Assembly: GCF_010119235.1 (NCBI RefSeq)
Contig: NZ_JAAATZ010000001.1
Coordinates: forward strand, 216,501 to 280,500
Reading direction: 5' to 3'
DNA length: 64,000 nucleotides
Origin: Flavobacterium phycosphaerae
GTDB taxonomy: Bacteria > Bacteroidota > Bacteroidia > Flavobacteriales > Flavobacteriaceae
Shown here: in pieces, positions 50,859-58,804 of the stretch
Layout of the letters: each line of letters begins with the position of its first letter
How positions within the stretch are numbered: position 1 is the first letter of the stretch
The notes under the pieces: generated by a model
Seen by the model: the letters and a program-made list of their open reading frames with translations, nothing else
Database searches by the model: none
Told to the model about the DNA's origin: nothing
Program-made: the position numbers and the translations under genes

Positions 50859-51620
50859 TTATTTTTTTAATAATAGTAAAACGGTAACGAAGAAGGACAG
50901 CAAACCAACGATGCTTCCAATATTGTTCAAATAACCTGAGGTCAAGACTTTTGGACCATTCGGATTCACAATAATTACATCATTTTGCTTTACATAATAG
51001 TAGGGTCCGGTGAACCAATCTGAAGAAGTTAAATCTAAACGAACATAGGTTCGGGTTCCGTTAATTTCTCGGATTAACAAAACATCTTTTCTGACTCCGT
51101 TTATCGTCAAATCGCCGGCAAAGCCAATGGCTTGATTTAAAGAAATATTTTGTTCATCGAAACTGTAAGTTCCCGGAACTTTTACTTCTCCCAGAACCGT
51201 TACTTTGCTGTTAATGATTCTCACACTTACCGTTGCATCTTTGATATAACCGTTGTCGCTCAACATTTTCGATAGCATATCCTGAATTTCTTCGGTGCTT
51301 TTGTCAGCCACTTTTATATCACCTAAAATCGGAAATGTAATAGTCCCTTTTTGAGAAACCAAATACCCTTGAATTTTATAGGTTTCAATATTGATGTTTC
51401 CTAAGGCGCTCATTTGAATATTGAACGGTTCGGCAGATTCCGCAATTAAAGCGGCAACCTTTATATATAAGATGTCGTTTACTTGTACTTTATTAGTCAG
51501 ATAACTGATGTTGTCTTGGGATTTATTTTGAATATCCTGGTAATATAAAATATCTTTTTTACTAGCACATGACTGGATAAAAAGGGAAGCTATTAATAAG
51601 AAAAATAACTTTTTAATCAT
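50859..51620 (-). CDS. wza: Polysaccharide export lipoprotein (Wza-like, SLBB)
   Basis: A 253-residue outer-membrane lipoprotein; the signal ends LFIQSCAS with a lipidated Cys. The Poly_export domain is GYLVSQKGTITFPILGDIKVADKSTEEIQDMLSKML, followed by an SLBB domain (VTVLGEVKVPGTYSFDEQNISLNQAIGFAGDL). A single C-terminal helix (IGSIVGLLSFFVTVLLLLKK) replaces the amphipathic Wza helix, as is usual in Bacteroidota. It forms the export channel matched with Wzc. Shorter than E. coli Wza (379 residues). Confidence 0.93.
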   Translation of the reverse strand: MIKKLFFLLIASLFIQSCASKKDILYYQDIQNKSQDNISYLTNKVQVNDILYIKVAALIAESAEPFNIQMSALGNINIETYKIQGYLVSQKGTITFPILGDIKVADKSTEEIQDMLSKMLSDNGYIKDATVSVRIINSKVTVLGEVKVPGTYSFDEQNISLNQAIGFAGDLTINGVRKDVLLIREINGTRTYVRLDLTSSDWFTGPYYYVKQNDVIIVNPNGPKVLTSGYLNNIGSIVGLLSFFVTVLLLLKK

Positions 51621-51680
51621 AATTTAGAAAATTTATCTGTTAACCATTTTAGCTTATTCATTCAAAATGGTGTTGCGCTG

Positions 51681-51688
51681 CAAATCTA
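51681..51688 (-). promoter_or_regulatory. Candidate -7 element (TAGATTTG) upstream of wza
   Basis: The minus strand reads TAGATTTG in the 142-base gap before wza, matching TAnnTTTG. CTG instead of TTG lies 18 bases further upstream. The gap otherwise holds AT-rich sequence with no gene. A separate promoter here would split wza-wzc from the sugar genes upstream. Confidence 0.28.
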
Positions 51689-51762
51689 CAATTTGATTTC
51701 CTAATTCAGAAAGGAATCTCTGTATTATTAGACGCATTTATAAAAAATATTGAGGGAAAGAG

Positions 51763-53735
51763 TTAAATACCATCTAACTCCTGATAAATAGAATTCAAAC
51801 TTTTATACTCCGGAACAATTTTTTTCATTTTAGTAACGATGGCGTTATTAGATTTTAAACGGGCTGTTTCAATTAACTCGGTCAACGCTTTATTTATCTC
51901 ATCATACTTTATCATGCTCTCATGGGCGATGAGGATTTTTTCATTGTGTGTTGGCAAATTTTTAGACGTGTCGTTCAACAGCTCTTCATATAATTTCTCT
52001 CCGGGACGCAAGCCAATAATTTTGATTTCAATGTCTTTATCCGGAACAAATCCTGCCAGTCGAATCATCTTTCTGGCCAAGTCGATAATTTTGACCGGAG
52101 CACCCATATCAAAAATAAAAATTTCACCTCCATTCCCCATCGTACCGGCTTCGAGAACCAGTTGACAAGCTTCGGGTATGGTCATAAAATAACGAATGAT
52201 TTCGGGGTGTGTAATGGTAATTGGCCCACCTTCCTGAATTTGTCTGGTAAACAACGGAACTACAGAACCATTAGAGCCTAAAACATTTCCGAATCGGGTT
52301 GTAATGTATTTTGTTTTTATGCCGTTTTCATCGTTTTCTTTGAGTTTATAATCTAAAGACTGCACATATTTTTCGGCTATCCTTTTACTGGCTCCCATGA
52401 CATTGCTCGGATTAACCGCTTTATCGGTGGAGACCATAACAAAGCGCTCTACATCATGCTCAAAAGCCAAATCAGCTATATTTTTGGTCCCTAAAACATT
52501 GGTAAAAATGGCTTGTGCCGGATTTTCTTCCATCAAAGGAACGTGCTTATAAGCAGCTGCATGGTAAACTACTTCAGGCTTGTATTTTATAAAAATCTGC
52601 TCAATGCTTTCCTTAATTCTGATGTCAGCAATCACGTTTACAATACGCACATTGGGATTTACATTCATGATTTCAAGGCTCAACTCGTGCAAAGGCGACT
52701 CGGCCTGATCCAACACTATTATTTTTTTCGGCTCAAAAGTTAATACCTGACGAACGATTTCGCTTCCTATGGAACCGGCGGCACCGGTAACCATTACTTT
52801 TTTGCCTTTCAATTGTTTTGAAATGGCTTTGTTGTCTAAAACTATTGGTTTTCTTTCCAGCAAATCCTGAATCTCAAACGTCTTGATGCTTTTGGTAATT
52901 TCCTTTTGCCCTTCTAAATCGGCAAGTAACGGAATAGTGTATACTTTGAAACCCATCTCCAAACAATCTTCCACAATTTGAGATCGTTCGAGTTTTGAGA
53001 GGTTTTTATCTACAATGATTAAGGCTTCACTGTTGGTTTCTTTCAACAAAACAGCAGCACTGTCTTTCATGTGCAGTATGGGTGCATTGAGTATTCTTTT
53101 GGTGGTATTCTGACTTGATTTTTCAATAAAACCGGTCACTTTAAATCGCTTCGGCATTTCAGTTTGCAAGGCATTGGCCAAAGCTATAGCATTAGCATCG
53201 GTACCAAAAATCAAGGCTTTGGTTAAATTGGTTCTATCGCCCAAATTGAAGTAACGTTCATATGTTTGTTTGACAATAACCCGGTAAAGAAATAAAAAGG
53301 AAAACGATAAAAATCCGTTAATCACCAACCCGGTATTGAGAAATAGTTTTCGGTCATGAAAAAGCATAAAATAGTAATTCACCGCCAACAACAACGAGAA
53401 CGAAAAAATTGGGCGAAGAATAATTTCAAAGCATCAACATAAGAAGAGTGTCTTATGATACCGGAATAGGTCCTGTAGGCCCAAAAGAAAAACACATTGA
53501 CACAAAAATACAAGAACAAGGCAACCAACATCACCTCATTTTTCATATAGTGCAATCGCAATCCTCTAAAGAACAACATGGTAATTAATGCCGCTACAAA
53601 CAACAGCAAAATATCAAATAAAAGCACCAGCCATCTCGGCAAATAGCCAAGGTTTTCTAATCTAAAATTTAAATTAATCTTAGACCAAAACCCTTCTAAA
53701 TCTTTGAAAAAATTGGTTATTGTATTGTTTTTCAA
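51763..53735 (-). CDS. Membrane NDP-sugar 4,6-dehydratase (FlaA1/WbpM/PglF type), frameshifted
   Basis: The N-terminal frame has four membrane helices (WLVLLFDILLLFVAALITMLFF and others) from a TTG start at 53735. It joins the rest at six A (plus strand) 53403-53408; a seventh gives KLFFAQFFSFSLLLAVNYYFMLFH. The main frame holds a CoA-binding-like domain, then the SDR-type domain: GAAGSIGSEIVRQVLTFEPKKIIVLDQAE, YHAAAYKHVPLMEENP, VSTDKAVNPSNVMGASKRIAEKY and RPGEKLYEELL. Restored length is about 657 residues. Makes UDP-4-keto-6-deoxy-GlcNAc-type sugars for the aminotransferase encoded next to it. Confidence 0.92.
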
Positions 53736-53780
53736 ATTATATTCTTTTGCTTTTACTTAGTGGTAAAAATAGTAAAAAAG

Positions 53781-54923
53781 TTATGCGTTAAACAATGTCT
53801 GAATCACTTTCGTAATTCTTTCTCTATCGTTGTCAGTTAAGTTGGAACTTGAGGGTAAACAAAGTCCGTTTGTAAACAAGTTTTCTGATATATCGGAACC
53901 AAAAAAAGCGCAATCGCTAAAAACGGGTTGCAAGTGCATAGGTTTCCACAACGGGCGTGATTCAATGTTCTCCTTTTCTAGGGCCAATCTTAAATCCTCT
54001 CTGTTGATACCGTTGGTTTTAGTGGTATCAAACTGTACACAGGAAAGCCAATGGTTAGAATAAAAATCAGTATTAGGTTCTGAAAAAACAGTCACTCCGT
54101 CAATTCCGGAAAACAAATCAATATAAAACTGATGCATGTTTCTTCTCAACTTTAAATGCTTGTCTAAGACTTCCATCTGTCCTCTGCCAATTCCGGCACA
54201 AATATTACTCATTCTGTAATTGTAACCAATTTCACTGTGCTGGTAATGCGGTGCATTGTCACGGGCTTGAGTGGAAAGAAAAACAGCTTTATTTTTTTGT
54301 GCTGTTGTTTTGGTAACCATAGCACCGCCGCCGGAAGTAGTAATAATTTTATTTCCGTTGAACGATAAAATACTAATATCGCCAAAGGTTCCGCATTTCT
54401 TTCCTTTGTAGGTACTGCCCAGCGCTTCGGCACTATCTTCCACTATCGGAATTCCGTATTTATCGGCAATATCTCTGACTTCATCCACTTTACAAGGCAT
54501 GCCATATAAATGAACAATCACAATAACTTTCGGCTTTTTGCCTCGTGAAATACCATTAAGAATAGCTTCTTCCAAAAATGCCGGCGATATGTTCATGGTT
54601 TCTGTTTCGCTGTCTACAAAAACAGGTTTAGCGCCTAAATACACTATCGGATTGGCAGAAGCTGAGAACGTCATGCTTTGACAAATCACTTCATCGCCGG
54701 GTTTTACATCCAACATGATTAGTGCCAAATGCAAAGCTGCTGTCCCGGAACTTAATGCTGCTACAAAAACATCTTCGCCCAAATAATTTTCCAAATCATC
54801 TTCAAATCCGGTTACATTGGGTCCTAAAGGGGCTACCCAGTTGGTATCAAATGCCTCTTGTACAAATTTTTGCTCACTCCCACCCATGTGCGGAGACGAC
54901 AACCATATTTTTGAATTGCTCAT
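53781..54923 (-). CDS. DegT/DnrJ/EryC1 sugar aminotransferase (PglE-like)
   Basis: A 380-residue PLP enzyme that aminates keto sugars. The signature start is MSNSKIWLSSPHMGGSEQKFVQEAF, seen in PglE/LegC-type UDP-4-keto sugar aminotransferases. The PLP Lys is at about residue 192 in SFNGNKIITTSGGG, with PIVEDSAEALGSTYKGK before it and YNYRMSNICAGIGRGQMEVLDKH after it. It lies 45 bases upstream of the dehydratase gene; together they make a 4-amino-4,6-dideoxy sugar such as the bacillosamine precursor. Confidence 0.92.
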   Translation of the reverse strand: MSNSKIWLSSPHMGGSEQKFVQEAFDTNWVAPLGPNVTGFEDDLENYLGEDVFVAALSSGTAALHLALIMLDVKPGDEVICQSMTFSASANPIVYLGAKPVFVDSETETMNISPAFLEEAILNGISRGKKPKVIVIVHLYGMPCKVDEVRDIADKYGIPIVEDSAEALGSTYKGKKCGTFGDISILSFNGNKIITTSGGGAMVTKTTAQKNKAVFLSTQARDNAPHYQHSEIGYNYRMSNICAGIGRGQMEVLDKHLKLRRNMHQFYIDLFSGIDGVTVFSEPNTDFYSNHWLSCVQFDTTKTNGINREDLRLALEKENIESRPLWKPMHLQPVFSDCAFFGSDISENLFTNGLCLPSSSNLTDNDRERITKVIQTLFNA

Positions 54924-54942
54924 TTTTTACATTTTGTGGTGG

Positions 54943-55490
54943 TCAAAAAACCACTGTTTCCATTATAATTTTTATATCCTCGGAAACCGAATTCCCTTGA
55001 TAATAATAGTCTAAATTCAGTTTTACTTTATCTCTGAAAATCACTTCATCGTTGTATTGTTTCGGGTTTTGCTGTTGCTCTAAAAGATATTCTTCGTTAA
55101 AATATTTAATAGATGCCCTACTCGTAATCCCCGGTTTTAATTTCAGAATATTGCGCTCCTCACCTTCCAATGCATCATAGTATCCTTGTATATCAGGTCT
55201 TGGCCCTACGAAACTCATGTTTCCCAACAATACATTCCACAACTGAGGCAGTTCGTCTATTTTGTACTTTCGCAAGAAAGCCCCAAAGGCAGAGATGCTA
55301 TTATCAGCATCATTGATGGTCCGCAATTTATAAATCTTAAACAATTTACCAAACTGCCCCACTCTGTCTTGTGTAAAAAGTCCGTTAGCCCGAGTATCAA
55401 TGCTGGCCAAAATCCAGAACAAAACTATTATCCCTATCAAAAAAACAAAGCAAAAACAGCAAAAAATATGTCAAACAGTCGTTTTAGCAT
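54943..55490 (-). CDS. PglC-like initiating sugar-phosphate transferase, frameshifted
   Basis: A small monotopic PGT. From an ATG at 55490 the start reads MLKRLFDIFFAVFALFF, the re-entrant membrane helix of PglC. The run of seven A (plus strand) at 55439-55445 is one short of joining this to LIGIIVLFWILASIDTRANGLFTQDRVGQFGKLFKIYKLRT. The catalytic residues are in KYKIDELPQLWNVLLGNMSFVGPRPDIQGYY. Restored length is about 182 residues. It transfers a sugar phosphate to undecaprenyl phosphate. It is one of three initiating transferases in this locus, 19 bases before the aminotransferase. Confidence 0.88.
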
Positions 55491-55497
55491 GATTTCC

Positions 55498-56150
55498 TTA
55501 GCTTCTTTTTTTGGACAAATAATAATCAAGGCACAATTGCGGATAATTTTCTGACTTCATTTGATTAATTACTTTATCAATATCATGAAGATAACTTTTT
55601 AACTCCACTTGTTGCGTAGTGGTATCGTATTTTAAATAGCAGGATTGGTTGATGAATTGCCTGTTTTGCCCAATACTCCCTGTGTTGTATAGTTTAAAAG
55701 CTCCTTTTTCTCTGAAAAATTGCTGATGCGAATGCCCGATCATGTAGTTTTTATCAATCTCCAATTCCGAAATATCGGTATCCGCAAAAATATACTGTTT
55801 GTTAATCGTGTGTTGTATTGTATACGCACCAATAGTTACTTGTTCGCCATATTGCTCAATTTCGGGAATTAGTTTTTTATCAAAATGAGCATAACACTGT
55901 TTGAAAAAGCTTGTGCAATTTCATTGGTACCGTCATACAAACCGTCAATAAAATACTTTTCGTGATTGCCTTTGAGCAAAGTAACATTAGATATTTCTTT
56001 TAAATACTGAATACAATCATTCGTCCATGGCCCGTAATTTACCACATCGCCATGGCAGATGAAAGCATCGGATTCCGTTTTTTCTAATCGGAACAATTCT
56101 TCCAAGGCCACCAAATTGCCATGAACATCGCCAAAGATTATGATTTTCAT
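55498..56150 (-). CDS. Calcineurin-like metallophosphoesterase, frameshifted
   Basis: A YfcE/MJ0936-type phosphoesterase. From ATG 56150 the metal motifs are GDVHGN, ICHGDVVNYGP and LLKGNHEKYF; the second frame adds IGHSHQQFF. The frames join at five A (plus strand) 55914-55918: a sixth gives IAQAFFKQCYAHFDKKLIPEIEQYG. Restored length is about 217 residues. It lies between an epimerase and a PGT, overlapping the epimerase by 4 bases, so it belongs to the glycan operon although such enzymes are not standard members. A role in removing a phosphate from a sugar intermediate is inferred only. Confidence 0.87.
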
Positions 56151-56956
56151 ACTAACATTTTCTTTATTCCTTCTGAAATACCAATTTGTGGCCGCCAATG
56201 GAGTATTTCAAAAGTTTGTTTCGGATTGAAATAAAACGATTGTCCGTTTTCTTCTCCGGTAAACTCAATGTTGCAAGGTATATGTTTTTGAATTTCTTCA
56301 GCCACTTGCTTATTGGAAACCGAAACACCGGTAGCTCCTAAATAAATATGGTTTTCGCTTTGCAAAGCACCGGCAATGCATAGGCTAACCGCATCGTCTA
56401 TATAAATATAATCCTGTTCGCGTGCTCCAACACCGAACAAGGTGATTTTTTTATGTTCTTTGGCCGAATGAATAATAGCCGGAATAAACGAACTATTGGT
56501 AATTCCGGGGCCATAAATATAGGCCAAGCGAATGATGGCAAAATGCTGCATTGCTTTTACAATAATTTCCCCTTCTAATTTTGACTGAGCATATAATCCG
56601 GGGTTCGTAAAGGGGGTATTTTCGGTTACTATTCCGGGAGTCGAGCCATAAACATTGGTACTCGACACATAGACCATTTTGGCCTTGGAAAATGTTGACA
56701 CATAGTGAGACAACGTTTCATTGATTTCTTGTAATTGAGCGGCAGAAGCGGCATAGTTTCCGGATAAGTAAAAAATAAAATCGGGCTGTATAGCTGAGTT
56801 TAGTATTTCAGCATTAGTAACTAATTTTGCCTTATGATTTATTTTGTCATGATTAGCATTATAAACCGCTATCACTTCAAAATCCTGATTGAGTAATGTA
56901 TTTACTAAAGCGCTTCCCAGGAAGCCATTGGCACCAACAACTACAGCTGTTTTCAT
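56147..56956 (-). CDS. NAD-dependent epimerase/dehydratase (extended SDR)
   Basis: A 269-residue Rossmann enzyme with the NAD motif VVGANGFLGSALVNTLL (about residue 6-14). VYVSSTNVYGSTPG and the catalytic Tyr-Lys pair in GLYAQSKLEGE (YxxxK) are visible, along with IRLAYIYGPG. It acts on a nucleotide sugar, either as epimerase or reductase. It overlaps the phosphoesterase gene by 4 bases and is 2 bases downstream of the ATP-grasp gene. Confidence 0.88.
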   Translation of the reverse strand: MKTAVVVGANGFLGSALVNTLLNQDFEVIAVYNANHDKINHKAKLVTNAEILNSAIQPDFIFYLSGNYAASAAQLQEINETLSHYVSTFSKAKMVYVSSTNVYGSTPGIVTENTPFTNPGLYAQSKLEGEIIVKAMQHFAIIRLAYIYGPGITNSSFIPAIIHSAKEHKKITLFGVGAREQDYIYIDDAVSLCIAGALQSENHIYLGATGVSVSNKQVAEEIQKHIPCNIEFTGEENGQSFYFNPKQTFEILHWRPQIGISEGIKKMLV

Positions 56957-56958
56957 CT

Positions 56959-58005
56959 TTATTCTTTCAGCGAAAAATTATAAAACTTTGGAGTCAGATC
57001 TTCAAATTTACCTTCGTTTTTGAGTGTATTAAATTCCTGTTCTTCTACAAAAAGATCCGACCAGGTTCTTAAAACAATGCCGTTTTTCAGTTCAGGTGTT
57101 TTAATTTCTTCTCCAAACAAATAGTACTTCAATAACGCTTCCACTTCATTAAATCCGAAAAAATGGCGTAAAGGCGTTGTACCACTGAAGCGTCCGTTGA
57201 TTTCAAAAATTACCGGTTCCCCGTTTAGAATTCGGAACTGAAAATTAACCGGACCGTCAGCATTTAACTTTTCGGCAATCGGAATAATAAACGAATCGTA
57301 CTTTGAAGTTTCAGTGTCACGGTAAGCTCTGTAAGTGTTGCCGTCTCTTAAATCGCGTTTGAGTGTGACCACTACTTTACATTTCCCTTTTACTACCACA
57401 CAACCTGAGGTGTATTCGCCATCGGACTCGGATAGGTATTGTTGCACGACCAAATTACTGTCGGGATGGTAAATTTCCATCAGTTCGTCGTGGTTGTTTA
57501 TTTTTTTTATACCCAAAGAACGAGCGCCGTCAAAAGGTTTGGCAAATAATGGAAAGCCCAGTTTTTGTTCTATTTCGGCCAGTTTGTTTTTATCATTCGC
57601 CATCACCGAAAACGGAAAGGGGAAATTATTTTTTTGTAAAAAAGCAGCGGTTAAAAATTTGTCATTGGCTATCGCAATTACTTCTTCATTGCTAACGATG
57701 ACTTTACAGTTAAATTGGGTTTGGAATTCCTCTTTGTATTGGGCCAAAATCGGCAACTCTACATCGGTACCTACTAAAATGGCGTCAATATTATAATCAA
57801 CCGTAATTTTCTTGATGGCATCAATATAACCGTTTTCGTTTACTTTGGGAATGGTCAGAGCGTAATCGCCGAGCCAATGCCCTGAGGAACGCGGATCGGG
57901 ATCGGCGGTGTATATTTTTTTAGGAAAATCAGCTATTTGCAATAATCTCAAAATCCCTTGTCCGAGCAATGCCCCGGCACCGGTAACTAGAATATTTTTC
58001 TTCAT
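56959..58005 (-). CDS. ATP-grasp ligase (carbamoyl-phosphate-synthase-like) of glycan locus
   Basis: A 348-residue protein with a PreATP-grasp domain (ILVTGAGALLGQGILRLLQIADFPKKIYTADPDP) and an ATP-grasp domain (FPLFAKPFDGARSLGIKKINNHDELME, VVQQYLSESDGEYTSGCVVV, VNFQFRILNGEPVIFEINGRFSGTTPLR). The Asn in FEINGRFSG is the metal-binding residue. ATP-grasp enzymes make amide-like bonds via acyl phosphates. In glycan loci they are suspected of attaching amino acids to amino sugars. Substrate is not known. It overlaps the PGT gene upstream by 4 bases. Confidence 0.87.
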   Translation of the reverse strand: MKKNILVTGAGALLGQGILRLLQIADFPKKIYTADPDPRSSGHWLGDYALTIPKVNENGYIDAIKKITVDYNIDAILVGTDVELPILAQYKEEFQTQFNCKVIVSNEEVIAIANDKFLTAAFLQKNNFPFPFSVMANDKNKLAEIEQKLGFPLFAKPFDGARSLGIKKINNHDELMEIYHPDSNLVVQQYLSESDGEYTSGCVVVKGKCKVVVTLKRDLRDGNTYRAYRDTETSKYDSFIIPIAEKLNADGPVNFQFRILNGEPVIFEINGRFSGTTPLRHFFGFNEVEALLKYYLFGEEIKTPELKNGIVLRTWSDLFVEEQEFNTLKNEGKFEDLTPKFYNFSLKE

Positions 58006-58625
58006 GAGTTTGTCTTATTCCTTTGTAAATCATCAAAACGCGGCATGGTGGCATGACCTTCGGCTGAGATTTCATTGGTTTTGATAATTTTCTGAATGGT
58101 TTTAATAATAATTTTTACATCCAACGCAAACGAGATATGATCAACATACCACACATCTAATTCAAATTTTTGGTCCCAGCTTAACGAATTTCTGCCATTG
58201 ACCTGTGTCCAGCCGGTTATACCGGGTTTTACTTCGTGTCTTCTGTGTTGAAAAGGCGTATAGTAATCGAGGTAACTTGGCAATAGCGGTCTAGGTCCAA
58301 TCAAGCTCATATCGCCTTTGATAACATTTAATAATTGTGGGATTTCGTCTAAAGAAGTTTTTCGAACCAACTTCCCAATAGTAGTTAATCGAATTTCATC
58401 GGACAATAGATTACCAAATTTATCCTTCTTATCGTTCATCGTTTTAAACTTAATAATTTTAAAAATGACTCCATTTTTTCCCGGTCTTGACTGAACGAAA
58501 AAAGGTTTTCCGGCATTAGCAAAATAAAGGAATACTGAGACTATAAGTAAAATCGGAAATAAAATAATGAATCCTATCAGAGAGGCTGTAAAATCAATAA
58601 AACGTTTTATATAATTTCTATACAT
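58002..58625 (-). CDS. PglC-like initiating sugar-phosphate transferase
   Basis: A 207-residue intact PGT. The start MYRNYIKRFIDFTASLIGFIILFPILLIVSVF is the membrane helix; the catalytic part is FFVQSRPGKNGVIFKIIKFKTMNDKKD, RKTSLDEIPQLLNVIKGDMSLIGPRPLLPSYLDYY and VKPGITGWTQVNGRNSLSWDQKFELDVWYVD. This matches PglC/WecP-like enzymes that load UDP-diNAcBac or similar. It is the first gene of the 58.6-48.4 kb minus-strand run. Confidence 0.93.
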   Translation of the reverse strand: MYRNYIKRFIDFTASLIGFIILFPILLIVSVFLYFANAGKPFFVQSRPGKNGVIFKIIKFKTMNDKKDKFGNLLSDEIRLTTIGKLVRKTSLDEIPQLLNVIKGDMSLIGPRPLLPSYLDYYTPFQHRRHEVKPGITGWTQVNGRNSLSWDQKFELDVWYVDHISFALDVKIIIKTIQKIIKTNEISAEGHATMPRFDDLQRNKTNS

Positions 58626-58732
58626 TATAACTTTAAGCTACATTTTTCATTGCGGTAAAATTAACAAAAAAAGGTTGTCTAAGGGTATTGAAAAGAATTA
58701 ATTCGGACCTTTTAGTAAACTATTTTAATTAT

Positions 58733-58766
58733 AAAAAAAACCTTTCTGTTTCCGGAAAGGTTTTTT
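58733..58766. terminator. Terminator between giant repeat protein and glycan locus
   Basis: AAAAAACCTTTC (58735-58746) pairs with GAAAGGTTTTTT (58755-58766) around an eight-base loop. Read on the minus strand it has an eight-T tail at 58740-58733, and it follows the restored stop of the giant gene at 58805. It isolates that gene from the glycan operon. Confidence 0.85.
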
Positions 58767-58804
58767 ATTGATTATCAAATCTTATTGAATTGTATTGTCT
58801 TTTC

